A program made the translations under genes and the position numbers. Of a DNA stretch of 64,000 nt, positions 9,490-17,784 are shown in pieces (the first letter of the stretch is position 1; each line of letters starts with the position of its first letter). The DNA comes from Cryobacterium arcticum. GTDB lineage: Bacteria > Actinomycetota > Actinomycetes > Actinomycetales > Microbacteriaceae. A model generated the notes under the pieces. That model made no database searches. It worked only from the letters and a program-made list of their open reading frames with translations, and was not told the origin of the DNA. The stretch covers positions 682,001 to 746,000 of the forward strand of contig NZ_CP016282.1 of NCBI RefSeq assembly GCF_001679725.1, written 5' to 3'.

Positions 9490-10784
9490 GCACGATCGCT
9501 CCCGTGAACCAGCCCACCCAGCCGTCCGAGCCGCACGAGGGGCCGGCGACCGCCGTCATCAAGAGCTGGAAGGTGCCGATCATCCTCGGCATCTTCACCG
9601 TGCTCGGGTTCCTGCTGCTGGTCGTCTTCGGCCGCTCCGGCACCAGCACCATGGTGCTCTCCACGTCCAGCGACCTGATCCAGCTGCCGGATGTGCCGCT
9701 GCCCACGCTGCCCACCGGCATCGTCGTGACGGTGCTGCTGGCGCTCATCACCGGGCTCAGCGCCTGGATGGTGCAGACCCGCCGCAAGGTTCCGCTCTGG
9801 CTCATCTCGGTCTTCGCGTTCCTGCTCCTGCTCGGCTTCCTGGCCTGGGCATCCGCCGACGCGCGCATCCCCGTGCCCGGCCTGCTGTTCGGTTCGCTGA
9901 GCCTGGCCGTTCCGCTGATCTTCGGCGCCCTCGGCGGCGTCATCTCCGAGCGGGTCGGCGTGGTCAACGTGGCCATCGAGGGGCAGCTGCTCGCCGGCGC
10001 GTTCACCTCGGCTGTCGTCGCGTCGGTCACCCAGCAGCCGTTGCTCGGACTCCTCGCGGCCATGGTGGCCGGCGTGCTGGTGTCGTTCGTGCTCGCCGCG
10101 TTCTCGATCAAGTACTTCGTCGACCAGGTCATCGTGGGTGTGGTGCTCAACGTGCTCGTCACCGGCCTGACCGGGTTCCTGTTCTCCCAGGTGCTGGCGC
10201 CCAATGCATCGCTGCTGAACCAGCCGCCCAAGTTCGAGCGCATCAACATCCCGCTGCTCAGCGAGATCCCGATCATCGGGCCGGTCTTCTTCCGCCAGAC
10301 ACTGATCGTGTACATCATGTACATCGCCGTGGCCCTGGTCTACTACGGCATCTTCCACACCCGGTGGGGCCTCCGCCTCCGCTCGGTGGGCGAGCACCCG
10401 CAGGCCGCCGATACCGTGGGCATCAACGTCACGGGCACCCGGTTCTGGAATGTCTCCCTCGCGGGCGCCGTGGCCGGCCTCGGTGGCGCGTACTTCACGC
10501 TCGGCTCGGTGGGCGCCTTCGGCAAGGAGATGACGGCCGGCGCCGGCTTCATCGCCCTCGCCGCGGTGATTTTCGGCCGCTGGGACCCGATCCGGGCCAC
10601 CCTCGCAGCCCTGCTGTTCGGCTTCGCCAGCAACCTGCAGAACGTGCTGAGCATCATCGGTTCGCCGGTGCCCAGCGAGTTCATGTTGATGCTGCCCTAC
10701 CTGGTCACCATCTTCGCCGTGGCCGGACTGGTGGGTAAGTCCCGCGGGCCGGCGGCATCCGGCAAACCGTACATCAAATCGTGA
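9486..10784 (+). CDS. Nucleoside ABC importer, permease 2
   Basis: A 432-residue polytopic permease of the YufQ type. It has the family motif RVGVVNVAIEGQLLAGAF and the ATPase-coupling loop RSVGEHPQAADTVGIN. Compared with typical members it has an extra N-terminal pair of membrane segments (about residues 30-100). Start and stop overlap permease 1 and cdd by 4 bases each. Together with the lipoprotein and ATPase this makes a complete importer next to pyrimidine salvage genes, so deoxycytidine, cytidine, thymidine and uridine are likely cargo (inference). Confidence 0.92.
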   Translation: MSTIAPVNQPTQPSEPHEGPATAVIKSWKVPIILGIFTVLGFLLLVVFGRSGTSTMVLSTSSDLIQLPDVPLPTLPTGIVVTVLLALITGLSAWMVQTRRKVPLWLISVFAFLLLLGFLAWASADARIPVPGLLFGSLSLAVPLIFGALGGVISERVGVVNVAIEGQLLAGAFTSAVVASVTQQPLLGLLAAMVAGVLVSFVLAAFSIKYFVDQVIVGVVLNVLVTGLTGFLFSQVLAPNASLLNQPPKFERINIPLLSEIPIIGPVFFRQTLIVYIMYIAVALVYYGIFHTRWGLRLRSVGEHPQAADTVGINVTGTRFWNVSLAGAVAGLGGAYFTLGSVGAFGKEMTAGAGFIALAAVIFGRWDPIRATLAALLFGFASNLQNVLSIIGSPVPSEFMLMLPYLVTIFAVAGLVGKSRGPAASGKPYIKS

Positions 10785-11230
10785 CGGAGAGTGCTGTGAC
10801 TACTGACACCGTGACGCCCAGCTCGGGCGACATCGACTGGGGCATGCTGCGCACCGCGGCCGCCGAGGCGATGACCCACGCCTACGTGCCGTACTCCAAG
10901 TTCCCGGTCGGTGCGGCGGCCCTCGTCACCGACGGCCGCGTCATCAGCGGCTGCAACGTGGAGAACGCCTCCTACGGCCTCACCCTGTGCGCCGAGTGCG
11001 CGCTGGTGTCGGTGCTGCACCTCACCGGCGGCGGCCAGCTCGTCGCCTTCAGCTGCGTCGACGGCGACGGCAACACGCTGATGCCGTGCGGCCGTTGCCG
11101 CCAGCTGCTCTACGAACACTCGGCACCAGGCATGCTGTTGGAGACCGTCTCCGGCGTGCGCACCATCGACGAGGTCCTGCCGGACGCCTTCGGGCCCCGC
11201 CAGCTCGCCGCCTATCGGGAAGACCACTAA
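10781..11230 (+). CDS. cdd: Cytidine deaminase
   Basis: A 149-residue homotetrameric zinc enzyme converting cytidine and deoxycytidine to uridine and deoxyuridine. The zinc-site motif CAE (C70, E72) and the PCGRC motif (C103, C106) are intact, as is the substrate loop NVENASYG. The GTG start overlaps the permease stop (GTGA), and deoA begins immediately after the stop, so synthesis is coupled to nucleoside import. Confidence 0.96.
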   Translation: MTESAVTTDTVTPSSGDIDWGMLRTAAAEAMTHAYVPYSKFPVGAAALVTDGRVISGCNVENASYGLTLCAECALVSVLHLTGGGQLVAFSCVDGDGNTLMPCGRCRQLLYEHSAPGMLLETVSGVRTIDEVLPDAFGPRQLAAYREDH

Positions 11231-12544
11231 ATGAGCTCCACCGCCCGCTCCATCGAAGCCTTCGACGCCGTCGACCTGATCCACGCCAAGCGTGACAAGG
11301 GCGAGCTGTCGACCCCCCAGATCGACTGGCTGATCGACGCGTACACCCGCGGTTACGTGGGCGACGAGCAGATGGCCGCCATGACCATGGCGATCTTCCT
11401 CAACGGCATGTCCCGCCGCGAGATCCGCGACATGACCATGGCCATGATCAACTCCGGCGAGCGGATGAGCTTCGCAGGGCTCGGCAAGCCGACCACCGAC
11501 AAGCACTCCACCGGTGGTGTCGGCGACAAGATCACCCTGCCGCTGATGCCTCTCGTGGCCGTCTTCGGTGCCGCGGTGCCGCAGCTCTCCGGCCGCGGCC
11601 TCGGCCACACCGGCGGCACCCTCGACAAGCTGGAGTCCATCCCGGGCTGGCGCGCCAACCTCAGCAACGAGGAGATGTTCGCTCAGCTGCAGGACGTCGG
11701 CGGCGTCATCTGCGCCGCGGGCAGCGGCCTGGCCCCGGCCGACGGCAAGCTCTACGCGCTCCGCGACATCACCGGCACCGTCGAGGCGATCCCGCTGATC
11801 GCCTCGTCGATCATGTCGAAGAAGATCGCAGAGGGCACCAGCGCCCTGGTGCTCGACGTCAAGTTCGGCTCCGGCGCGTTCCTCAAGGACATCGAACGCT
11901 CCCGCGAGCTGGCCCGCACCATGGTGGCGCTCGGCGAGGACGCCGGGGTAGCCACCTCCGCACTGCTGACCAACATGAACGTGCCGCTCGGCCTGGCCAT
12001 CGGCAACGCCAACGAGGTGCGCGAGTCCCTCGAGGTGCTCGCCGGCGGCGGCCCCGCCGATGTGGTGGAGCTCACCGTGGCCCTGGCCCGCGAGATGCTC
12101 ACCCTGGCCGGCATCGTCGATGTCGACGTGGAGGCCGCCCTCAAGGACGGCCGCGCGATGGACAAGTGGAACGCGGTCATCCGCGCGCAGGGCGGCGACC
12201 CGACCGCCGCGATGCCCGTGGCCAAGGAAACCCACACCGTGCTCGCCGATCGCGACGGGGTGCTCGTGGAGCAGCAGGCCCTGCCGTTCGGCATCGGCGC
12301 CTGGCGCCTCGGCGCCGGACGCGCCCGCAAGCAGGACCCGGTGCAGCACGCCGCCGGCATCGACCTGCACGCCAAGCCCGGCGACACCGTGCGCAAGGGC
12401 GAACCCCTGTTCACCCTCAGTGCCGACGAGCCGGAGCGCTTCGCCCGGGCCCTCGAGGCCGTCGAGGGCGCCTGGCGCATCGGCGACCCCGGCGAGCCCG
12501 TCCTCGACGGCGGACCCCTGATCGCTGAGCGCATCACCCGCTAG
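11231..12544 (+). CDS. deoA: Thymidine (pyrimidine-nucleoside) phosphorylase
   Basis: A 437-residue enzyme that splits thymidine or deoxyuridine with phosphate into base and deoxyribose-1-phosphate. The family signature begins with KHSTGGVGDK (residues 91-100) and continues to SGRGLGHTGGTLDKLE. The usual three-part architecture is present, ending in a C-terminal pyrimidine phosphorylase domain with AGIDLHAKPGD. Last gene of the five-gene importer operon; hairpin repeats follow and may end transcription. Confidence 0.95.
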   Translation: MSSTARSIEAFDAVDLIHAKRDKGELSTPQIDWLIDAYTRGYVGDEQMAAMTMAIFLNGMSRREIRDMTMAMINSGERMSFAGLGKPTTDKHSTGGVGDKITLPLMPLVAVFGAAVPQLSGRGLGHTGGTLDKLESIPGWRANLSNEEMFAQLQDVGGVICAAGSGLAPADGKLYALRDITGTVEAIPLIASSIMSKKIAEGTSALVLDVKFGSGAFLKDIERSRELARTMVALGEDAGVATSALLTNMNVPLGLAIGNANEVRESLEVLAGGGPADVVELTVALAREMLTLAGIVDVDVEAALKDGRAMDKWNAVIRAQGGDPTAAMPVAKETHTVLADRDGVLVEQQALPFGIGAWRLGAGRARKQDPVQHAAGIDLHAKPGDTVRKGEPLFTLSADEPERFARALEAVEGAWRIGDPGEPVLDGGPLIAERITR

Positions 12545-12572
12545 CCCCACCCGCGGACCTCTCTCCGCCGAG

Positions 12573-12694
12573 TTGCCGCAAAGTGCCCCTTCAACGCTGC
12601 TGAGGGGGCACTTTGCCGCAAGTGAGCGCGGGCATCTTCGGCGACGTGCCGCGAAGTGCCCTTTCCGCGCCGTTGAGGGGGCACTTTGCCGCAA
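12573..12694. repeat. Two tandem hairpin repeat units, possible terminator of deoA
   Basis: Unit 1 (12573-12621) folds into a long hairpin: 12578-12593 pairs with 12601-12616 (one G-U), and TTGC/GCAA pair outside one mismatch. Unit 2 (12621-12694) begins AGTGAGCGCG and carries a similar stem, GCGAAGTGCCC with GGGCACTTTGC. Both lie between deoA and the convergent DUF559-type gene. Unit 3 on the other side of that gene (13746-13819) aligns with unit 2 over 74 bases without gaps, about two thirds identical by hand count. Confidence 0.75.
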
Positions 12695-12716
12695 CTCGCG
12701 GCTGGGGGCGTGGGGC

Positions 12717-13634
12717 TTAGTCCGGGCGGATGCCGGGGCGCCAGCCCCGGGACCGCAGCGCCTGCTCGAGCCGTGCAAGAACCTCCGCATCGGGGGTCTC
12801 CTTGAGCACCCTGATGACCCGCCAGTCCTCGGCCATCACGCCGTCCAGCCTGTCGACATCCCGCGCGAATTGCGCATCATCGGTGCGGTGCTGCCCGCCG
12901 TCATACTCAACGAGAGTTCGGTAGCGCAGGTAGACCAAGTCGCCCCGCACTCGACGACGTTGATAGCGCAGCGGGAGATACACGTTGGTTTCCGGTTCCG
13001 GTAGACCTGCTCGCACTATGAGCAGTCGCAGTCGGGTCTCTTGACGAGATTCGACCCGCGGACGCACCCACTCCGCCGCCGCACGAAGCCGGCGGATGCC
13101 TCTGTGCCCCGTCCTCGCCGCCACCGCGCGGGCTAGATCGTCGGGGGTGTATGGCGGGTCCATGACGCCGAGCAGGTGGTCGCCGAGTGCAATGAGATCG
13201 TCCAGGCCCACCAGCGGGGCCAGTTCGCACCACGTGCTGACGGGGTTCTGCACCGTGAGCCCGCGAACACGCCAGACCTCGGGACGGCCGGCGACCGTGT
13301 GCCCGGCAACCCCGGTGCCCTGCGGGGCACGATCGGGTGCAACGACGCTCACGTGCAGGGGCAGATCCTGCCTGGCGTACCGGGGCAGCGGCATCCCAAG
13401 CAGCAGGGCCGCGGTGACATGGCTGAAGAAATGGGTGGTGGGCATGATCGACGAGTAGGCCCGCGTCAGCTCCCACACGCCAGCGGGGCCGCCGGCAGCG
13501 ATTCTGACTCCGTGGAACGGAGCCTCCAGGTCTGTCGCGTGGAGCCGCTTCGCGGTCACCCCCTCCCGGCGTGCGTCGGCGACGGTGAACCCGTCGAGTG
13601 ACAGGATGCGAGGGAGCTCTGTTCGCTTACGCAT
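12717..13634 (-). CDS. DUF559/Vsr-like endonuclease-domain protein
   Basis: A 305-residue protein of unknown function. The N-terminal part (about 1-60) resembles the winged-helix start of AbiEi-like antitoxin-domain proteins. The C-terminal part (about 195-300) looks like a PD-(D/E)XK nuclease fold: E in RQETRLR, D in RGDLVYL and E-x-D in LVEYDGGQH. The start is ATG 13634. It stands alone, convergent to deoA and divergent from add, and is bracketed by related hairpin repeats. Such single-gene DUF559 proteins are common in Microbacteriaceae; none has a role that I can name with confidence. Confidence 0.7.
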   Translation of the reverse strand: MRKRTELPRILSLDGFTVADARREGVTAKRLHATDLEAPFHGVRIAAGGPAGVWELTRAYSSIMPTTHFFSHVTAALLLGMPLPRYARQDLPLHVSVVAPDRAPQGTGVAGHTVAGRPEVWRVRGLTVQNPVSTWCELAPLVGLDDLIALGDHLLGVMDPPYTPDDLARAVAARTGHRGIRRLRAAAEWVRPRVESRQETRLRLLIVRAGLPEPETNVYLPLRYQRRRVRGDLVYLRYRTLVEYDGGQHRTDDAQFARDVDRLDGVMAEDWRVIRVLKETPDAEVLARLEQALRSRGWRPGIRPD

Positions 13635-13745
13635 CCGCCCAAGATCTCATTTCTCGCAGCAGGCCGTCAGAGTTATCCACCGGTTGGCTTCGCGTGAGGC
13701 GCGGCAGAGCGCCCTGGGCGCCTGCGGACTGGGTGATTCGGCGCG

Positions 13746-13819
13746 AGTGAGCGCGAGCGCTGTCGATGAGTTGCGGAGAACTGCCCTCTCGAGCGGCTTG
13801 AGAGGGCATTTTGCGGCAA
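13746..13819. repeat. Third hairpin repeat unit, upstream of DUF559-type gene
   Basis: It begins AGTGAGCGCG like unit 2 and has the same 74-base length up to the closing GCAA. Stem GCCCTCTC (13783-13790) pairs with GAGAGGGC (13800-13807), and TTGC (13771-13774) pairs with GCAA (13816-13819). The loop differs from the other units, but the stem is kept by paired changes, which argues for selection on structure or for copying of the unit. Confidence 0.7.
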
Positions 13820-13905
13820 ATGGGCAAGTTGGCAGTTGGTCGGTCGGTTCTGGCGAGGCGGCGGGCGGATGTGGCGGCATCGGGGTGCACACAGCGGCGG
13901 GGCGA

Positions 13906-13911
13906 TAGATT
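13906..13911 (+). promoter_or_regulatory. -10 element of add, leaderless
   Basis: TAGATT followed by AGGGGG and the GTG at 13918 places the predicted +1 on the start codon. The same architecture, TAGAGT-AGGGGG-ATG, precedes the purine nucleoside phosphorylase gene. Confidence 0.5.
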
Positions 13912-13917
13912 AGGGGG

Positions 13918-15039
13918 GTGAATACGAGCCCCGAGGAATACCTGATGCCCGGCAGCGGCGTGAGTATCAACGCGCTGCCCAAAGTTTCGCTGCACGACCA
14001 CCTTGATGGTGGTCTGCGGCCGGCCACGATCATCGAGCTGGCCGAGGCCATCGACCTCGACCTGCCCGCCGACACCGAGAACGACCTGGCCGACTGGTTC
14101 ACCGCCCAGGCCACGTCCGGGTCGCTGGTGGACTACCTCAAGACCTTCGACCTCACCGTCGCCGTCATGCAGACCCACGATTCCCTTGCGCGCGTCGCCC
14201 GCGAGTTCGTCGAAGACCTCGCCCTTGACGGCGTGATCTACGGCGAAATTCGCTGGGCACCCGAGCAGCACCTCACGGCCGGGCTGAGCCTGGATCAGGC
14301 CGTCGACGCCGTGCAGGAGGGCATTGAGGCCGGTATCGACCGCGTCGCCCAGGCCGGGCTGGTCATCAAGATCGGTCAGGTGATCACCGCGATGCGGCAC
14401 GCCGACCGCTCGCTCGAGGTCGCCGAGCTCGCCGTGCGGCACCGGGACCTGGGCGTGGTGGGCTTCGACATCGCCGGCGCCGAGCAGGGTTTCCCCGCCG
14501 CCGACCACACCGAGGCATTCGACTTCCTCGCCCGCAACCTGTTCCCGGTCACCGTGCACGCCGGCGAGGCCGACGGCCTCGACAGCATCCGTGGCGCGCT
14601 CTTCGACGGCCGTGCCCTTCGCCTCGGCCACGGGGTGCGCCTGGCCGAGGACATCGAGATCGGCCGCGAGGACCAGGACAACACCTACGTCACCCTCGGC
14701 CCGCTCGCCCAGTGGGTGCGTGACCGCGAGATCCCGCTCGAACTGAGCCCGTCGTCCAACCTGCAGACCGGCGCCATCGCCGCCTGGGGCGACGACATGC
14801 TCGACCACCCGTTCGACCTGCTCTACCAGCTGGGCTTCCGCGTGACCGTGAACACCGACAACCGTCTGATGAGCGGCACCTCGCTCAGCCGCGAGCTGGC
14901 GCTGTTGACGGATGCCTTCGGCTACGACCTCGACGACCTCGAGGCCCTGCAGCTGAACGCGGCGTCGAGCGCGTTCCTGCCGCTCGAGGAGCGCGAAGAA
15001 CTCGCGGATGCCATCGTCGACGGCTTCGCCAACGCCTGA
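13918..15039 (+). CDS. add: Adenosine deaminase
   Basis: A 373-residue zinc hydrolase deaminating adenosine and deoxyadenosine to inosine forms. The metal motif HDHLDGG has histidines 26 and 28; downstream are VTVHAGEA, the HG of LGHGVRL, SPSSNLQTG and the metal-aspartate stretch NTDNRLMSG. Two starts are possible: GTG 13918, which fits a leaderless promoter, and ATG 13945, which has GAGGA 7 bases before it. Homology begins after both. Two PTS genes follow at 29 bases and are probably cotranscribed. Confidence 0.93.
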   Translation: MNTSPEEYLMPGSGVSINALPKVSLHDHLDGGLRPATIIELAEAIDLDLPADTENDLADWFTAQATSGSLVDYLKTFDLTVAVMQTHDSLARVAREFVEDLALDGVIYGEIRWAPEQHLTAGLSLDQAVDAVQEGIEAGIDRVAQAGLVIKIGQVITAMRHADRSLEVAELAVRHRDLGVVGFDIAGAEQGFPAADHTEAFDFLARNLFPVTVHAGEADGLDSIRGALFDGRALRLGHGVRLAEDIEIGREDQDNTYVTLGPLAQWVRDREIPLELSPSSNLQTGAIAAWGDDMLDHPFDLLYQLGFRVTVNTDNRLMSGTSLSRELALLTDAFGYDLDDLEALQLNAASSAFLPLEEREELADAIVDGFANA

Positions 15040-15068
15040 CCCGGCCCACCCCAACCCCGAAAGCAGCC

Positions 15069-15551
15069 ATGTCGCTTCCCCCGCTTCCCCTCGACGCCAT
15101 TGACGTCGGCCTGCACGTTCCCGACTGGCGTGCCGCGATCGGAGCCGCGGGTGCGGCGCTCGAGAGAAGCGGCTCCACCGCCCCGGGCTACACCGAGCGC
15201 ATGGTGGGCGTGATCGAGGAGTTCGGCGCCTACGTGGTGATCGCGCCCGGGCTGGCCCTGGCGCACGCCAGGCCGGGGCCCGATGTGCTCACCGAGGGTC
15301 TGAGCGTGGTGACGTTGGCCGATCCCGTCGCGTTCGGGCATCCGCACAACGACCCGGTCAGCGTGGTGCTCGGCCTGGCCGTGACCACGGGGGACGAGCA
15401 CGTGCACTTCGTCGCCGAACTCGCCAACGTGTTCAACGATTCGAGCATCATCCCGGCACTGGCAGCGGCGCCGGACGCCGAAACCGTACGCTCACTTCTG
15501 GGCATTGCGGCACCAACAGGGCACGCAGCCACCGAAGAGGAGTCATCATGA
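15069..15551 (+). CDS. PTS EIIA protein, mannitol/ascorbate type
   Basis: A 160-residue phosphotransferase EIIA domain (PTS_EIIA_2 family), which accepts phosphate from HPr on a histidine. The likely phosphorylated residue is H66 in GLALAHARPG. Other family stretches are EEFGAYVVIAPG before it and VAELANVFND after it. It stands alone rather than fused, overlaps the EIIB gene by 4 bases and follows add. No EIIC membrane gene is present in the window. Confidence 0.88.
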   Translation: MSLPPLPLDAIDVGLHVPDWRAAIGAAGAALERSGSTAPGYTERMVGVIEEFGAYVVIAPGLALAHARPGPDVLTEGLSVVTLADPVAFGHPHNDPVSVVLGLAVTTGDEHVHFVAELANVFNDSSIIPALAAAPDAETVRSLLGIAAPTGHAATEEESS

Positions 15552-15820
15552 AGATCGTCGCACTGTGCGGAGTGGGAATCGGCACGTCCGCCATTCTCAA
15601 GGTCAACGCCGAACGCGCCCTCGAGCGCCTCGACATCCAGGCGGACGTCACCGCCGCCGACATCGCCAGCGTCAAGCTGGCCGCCGCCGACGCGCAGGTC
15701 ATCCTCACGTCGAGCGAGCTGGTGCCGTCGATCGGCAAGACCAACGCCGACGTCATCATCATCGACAACTTCTTCGACCTCGACGAACTGACCGCCAAGC
15801 TCGAGACCGCGCTGGGCTAG
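15548..15820 (+). CDS. PTS EIIB protein, ascorbate/galactitol type
   Basis: A 90-residue EIIB domain of the lactose/ascorbate-like fold. The phosphocysteine is C7 in the P-loop-like CGVGIGTS motif. Length is normal for a free-standing EIIB. With EIIA it forms a soluble pair lacking the EIIC permease, so it either serves a permease encoded elsewhere or has a regulatory role. Confidence 0.88.
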   Translation: MKIVALCGVGIGTSAILKVNAERALERLDIQADVTAADIASVKLAAADAQVILTSSELVPSIGKTNADVIIIDNFFDLDELTAKLETALG

Positions 15821-15828
15821 CCCGGCCG

Positions 15829-15853
15829 GCCCGGGTCGCAGCGCGACCCGGGC
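15829..15853. terminator. Bidirectional terminator between EIIB and phosphosugar mutase genes
   Basis: A perfect 11-base-pair GC-rich stem (15829-15839 with 15843-15853) and a 3-base loop AGC fill the 41-base gap between two convergent genes. No U-tract is present on either strand. Confidence 0.7.
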
Positions 15854-15861
15854 GCCGTGGT

Positions 15862-17784
15862 TCAGCCGATCAGCGCTCGCATGCCGCGGTCGAGTTCGGC
15901 CAGGGCGTCGGATGCGGCCAGACGCCGCTCGGCCACGCTGCCGACGGCGCTGCTGGTGTCGAGGTAGACCTTCAGCTTGGGCTCCGTGCCGCTCGGGCGC
16001 ACCATCACGCGGGACCCGTCGGTGAGCACGATGCGCAGCACGTCGCTCGGCGGCAGGCCGTTGAAGCCCTGCGAGAGGTCGTCGATGTGGTCGACCCGGC
16101 TGCTGCCGATCATCGCCGGCGGGCTGTCGCGCAGGCGCGCCATCACCCGGTCGATCTCGGTGAGGTCGGTGACCCGCACGGAGATCTGGCCGGAGGCGAA
16201 GTGCCCGAACTTCTCCGAGAAGGCGTCCAGGTGCTCCGCAAGGGTGGAGCCGTCGGCCTTGAGGTCGCTCACCAGCGACAGCAGGGCGACCGCGGCTGAG
16301 ATGCCGTCCTTGTCGCGCACGGTGCCCGGGTTCACCAGATAGCCCAGGGCCTCCTCGAAACCGAAGATCAGCCCGGGGGCGCGGGAGACCCATTTGAAGC
16401 CCGTGAGGGTGTCGGCGAAGGCCAGTCCGTAGGCATCCGCCACGGCCTTGAGGGCCGGGGTCGACACGATCGAGCAGGCCAGGGTGCCGTTGGCGCCGCC
16501 GTCACCCGGGGCGTTCTGGGCCTCGACGGCCGCGCGCCAGCCGAGGATCGCGCCGATCTCATTGCCGCTCAGGCGCCGGTAGCCCTCGGCCGCGTCGGCG
16601 TCGGGGATGGCGATGGCGAGCCTGTCGGCATCCGGGTCGTTGGCGATGATGAGTTCGGCGCCCACCTCGCGGGCGGTCTCGTAGGCGAGGTCCATCGCGC
16701 CGGGTTCCTCAGGGTTGGGGAAGGCGACGGTGGGGAAAGCCGAGTCGGGGGCGATCTGCGCGTCGACGAGGGTCGGCAACGCGAATCCGGCGGCGTCGAG
16801 CACCCGGCGGGTGGTGTCCCAGCCCACGCCGTGCAGGGCAGTGTAGACGGCGTTGACCTGCGCGCGCGGCGGCCGGGCGATGGCGGCGGTGGCGTCGACG
16901 TAGGCCTGCACGACGGACTCCGGGGCGGTCTCGTACGCCGCGCGGGGCAGGTCGGAGACCAGGAGGGTGTCGGCCACCCGTTGGATCTGGGCGGCGATGG
17001 CCACGTCGTCGGGGGAGACGATCTGGGAGCCCGCATCGGCGTCGCCGAGGTAGACCTTGTAGCCGTTGTCGTTGGGCGGGTTGTGCGAGGCGGTCACCAT
17101 CACACCGGCGCTGGCGCCGAGGTAGCGCACCGCGAACGCGAGCACCGGGGTGGGCAGCAGGCGGGGGAGCAGGATCGCGCGCACGCCGGCGCCGGCCATG
17201 ATCGCGGCGGTATCGGTGGCGAACACGTGCGAGTTACGGCGGCCGTCATAGCCGATGACCACGGAGGGGATGCCGCCGGGCCGGACCGTCGGAGCCTGCT
17301 CGAGGAGGAAGGCGGCCAGACCGGCGGCGGCCTGGGAGACCAGCACCCGGTTCATCCGGTTGGAGCCGGCGGCGATCTCGCCGCGGAGGCCGGCAGTGCC
17401 GAACGCGAGGCGCTCGTCGAACCTGGAGTGCAGGTCGGCCACGGCGGCCGGGTCGCGATCCTGGGCCTGCTGCAGGAGCACGCGCAGTTCGGCGCGGGTC
17501 TCCGGGTCGGGGTCCTGGGCGAGCCAGGCGGTGGCGGTCAGGATGAGCTCGCCCACCGGGTCGGTCGCGGCCGGCTCGATCACGACGGTGTCGAGCACCG
17601 CGGTCGCGGCCGGGACCTCGTCGAGGGGTGCGGCGACGGTCTCGAGCACGGCGGTCCTCGGTTCGCGTTCCTCGGCGGGCACGGGTTCCTGGCCGGTCTC
17701 GGCGACGGGCTCGGCGGCGTGCGCGCCGCGGCGGCGGGTGTCGCCGGCCGCGGACTCTTCCGGAATGCCGTTGTCCAGGCTCAC
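15862..17784 (-). CDS. Phospho-sugar mutase (phosphogluco/manno/pentomutase family)
   Basis: A 640-residue alpha-D-phosphohexomutase-family enzyme moving phosphate between C1 and the terminal carbon of a sugar. The phosphoserine is S233 in TASHNPPNDNGYK; DPDADR binds magnesium, GFEEALGYLV reads the sugar and RPSGTEPKLKVYL the phosphate. Residues 1-75 are an acidic, Ala/Pro/Glu-rich extension; family homology begins near ILTATAWLAQDPDP. Its start overlaps the PNP stop by 4 bases. Ribose-1-phosphate from PNP needs conversion to ribose-5-phosphate and no deoB is visible, so phosphopentomutase activity is a reasonable inference. PmmB-like by family. Confidence 0.88.
   Translation of the reverse strand: MSLDNGIPEESAAGDTRRRGAHAAEPVAETGQEPVPAEEREPRTAVLETVAAPLDEVPAATAVLDTVVIEPAATDPVGELILTATAWLAQDPDPETRAELRVLLQQAQDRDPAAVADLHSRFDERLAFGTAGLRGEIAAGSNRMNRVLVSQAAAGLAAFLLEQAPTVRPGGIPSVVIGYDGRRNSHVFATDTAAIMAGAGVRAILLPRLLPTPVLAFAVRYLGASAGVMVTASHNPPNDNGYKVYLGDADAGSQIVSPDDVAIAAQIQRVADTLLVSDLPRAAYETAPESVVQAYVDATAAIARPPRAQVNAVYTALHGVGWDTTRRVLDAAGFALPTLVDAQIAPDSAFPTVAFPNPEEPGAMDLAYETAREVGAELIIANDPDADRLAIAIPDADAAEGYRRLSGNEIGAILGWRAAVEAQNAPGDGGANGTLACSIVSTPALKAVADAYGLAFADTLTGFKWVSRAPGLIFGFEEALGYLVNPGTVRDKDGISAAVALLSLVSDLKADGSTLAEHLDAFSEKFGHFASGQISVRVTDLTEIDRVMARLRDSPPAMIGSSRVDHIDDLSQGFNGLPPSDVLRIVLTDGSRVMVRPSGTEPKLKVYLDTSSAVGSVAERRLAASDALAELDRGMRALIG

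Noticed and set aside
13673..13681. TTATCCACC, resembling a DnaA box.
   Set aside because: Single isolated copy, no cluster, no AT-rich region and no dnaA or dnaN nearby, so no support for an origin.
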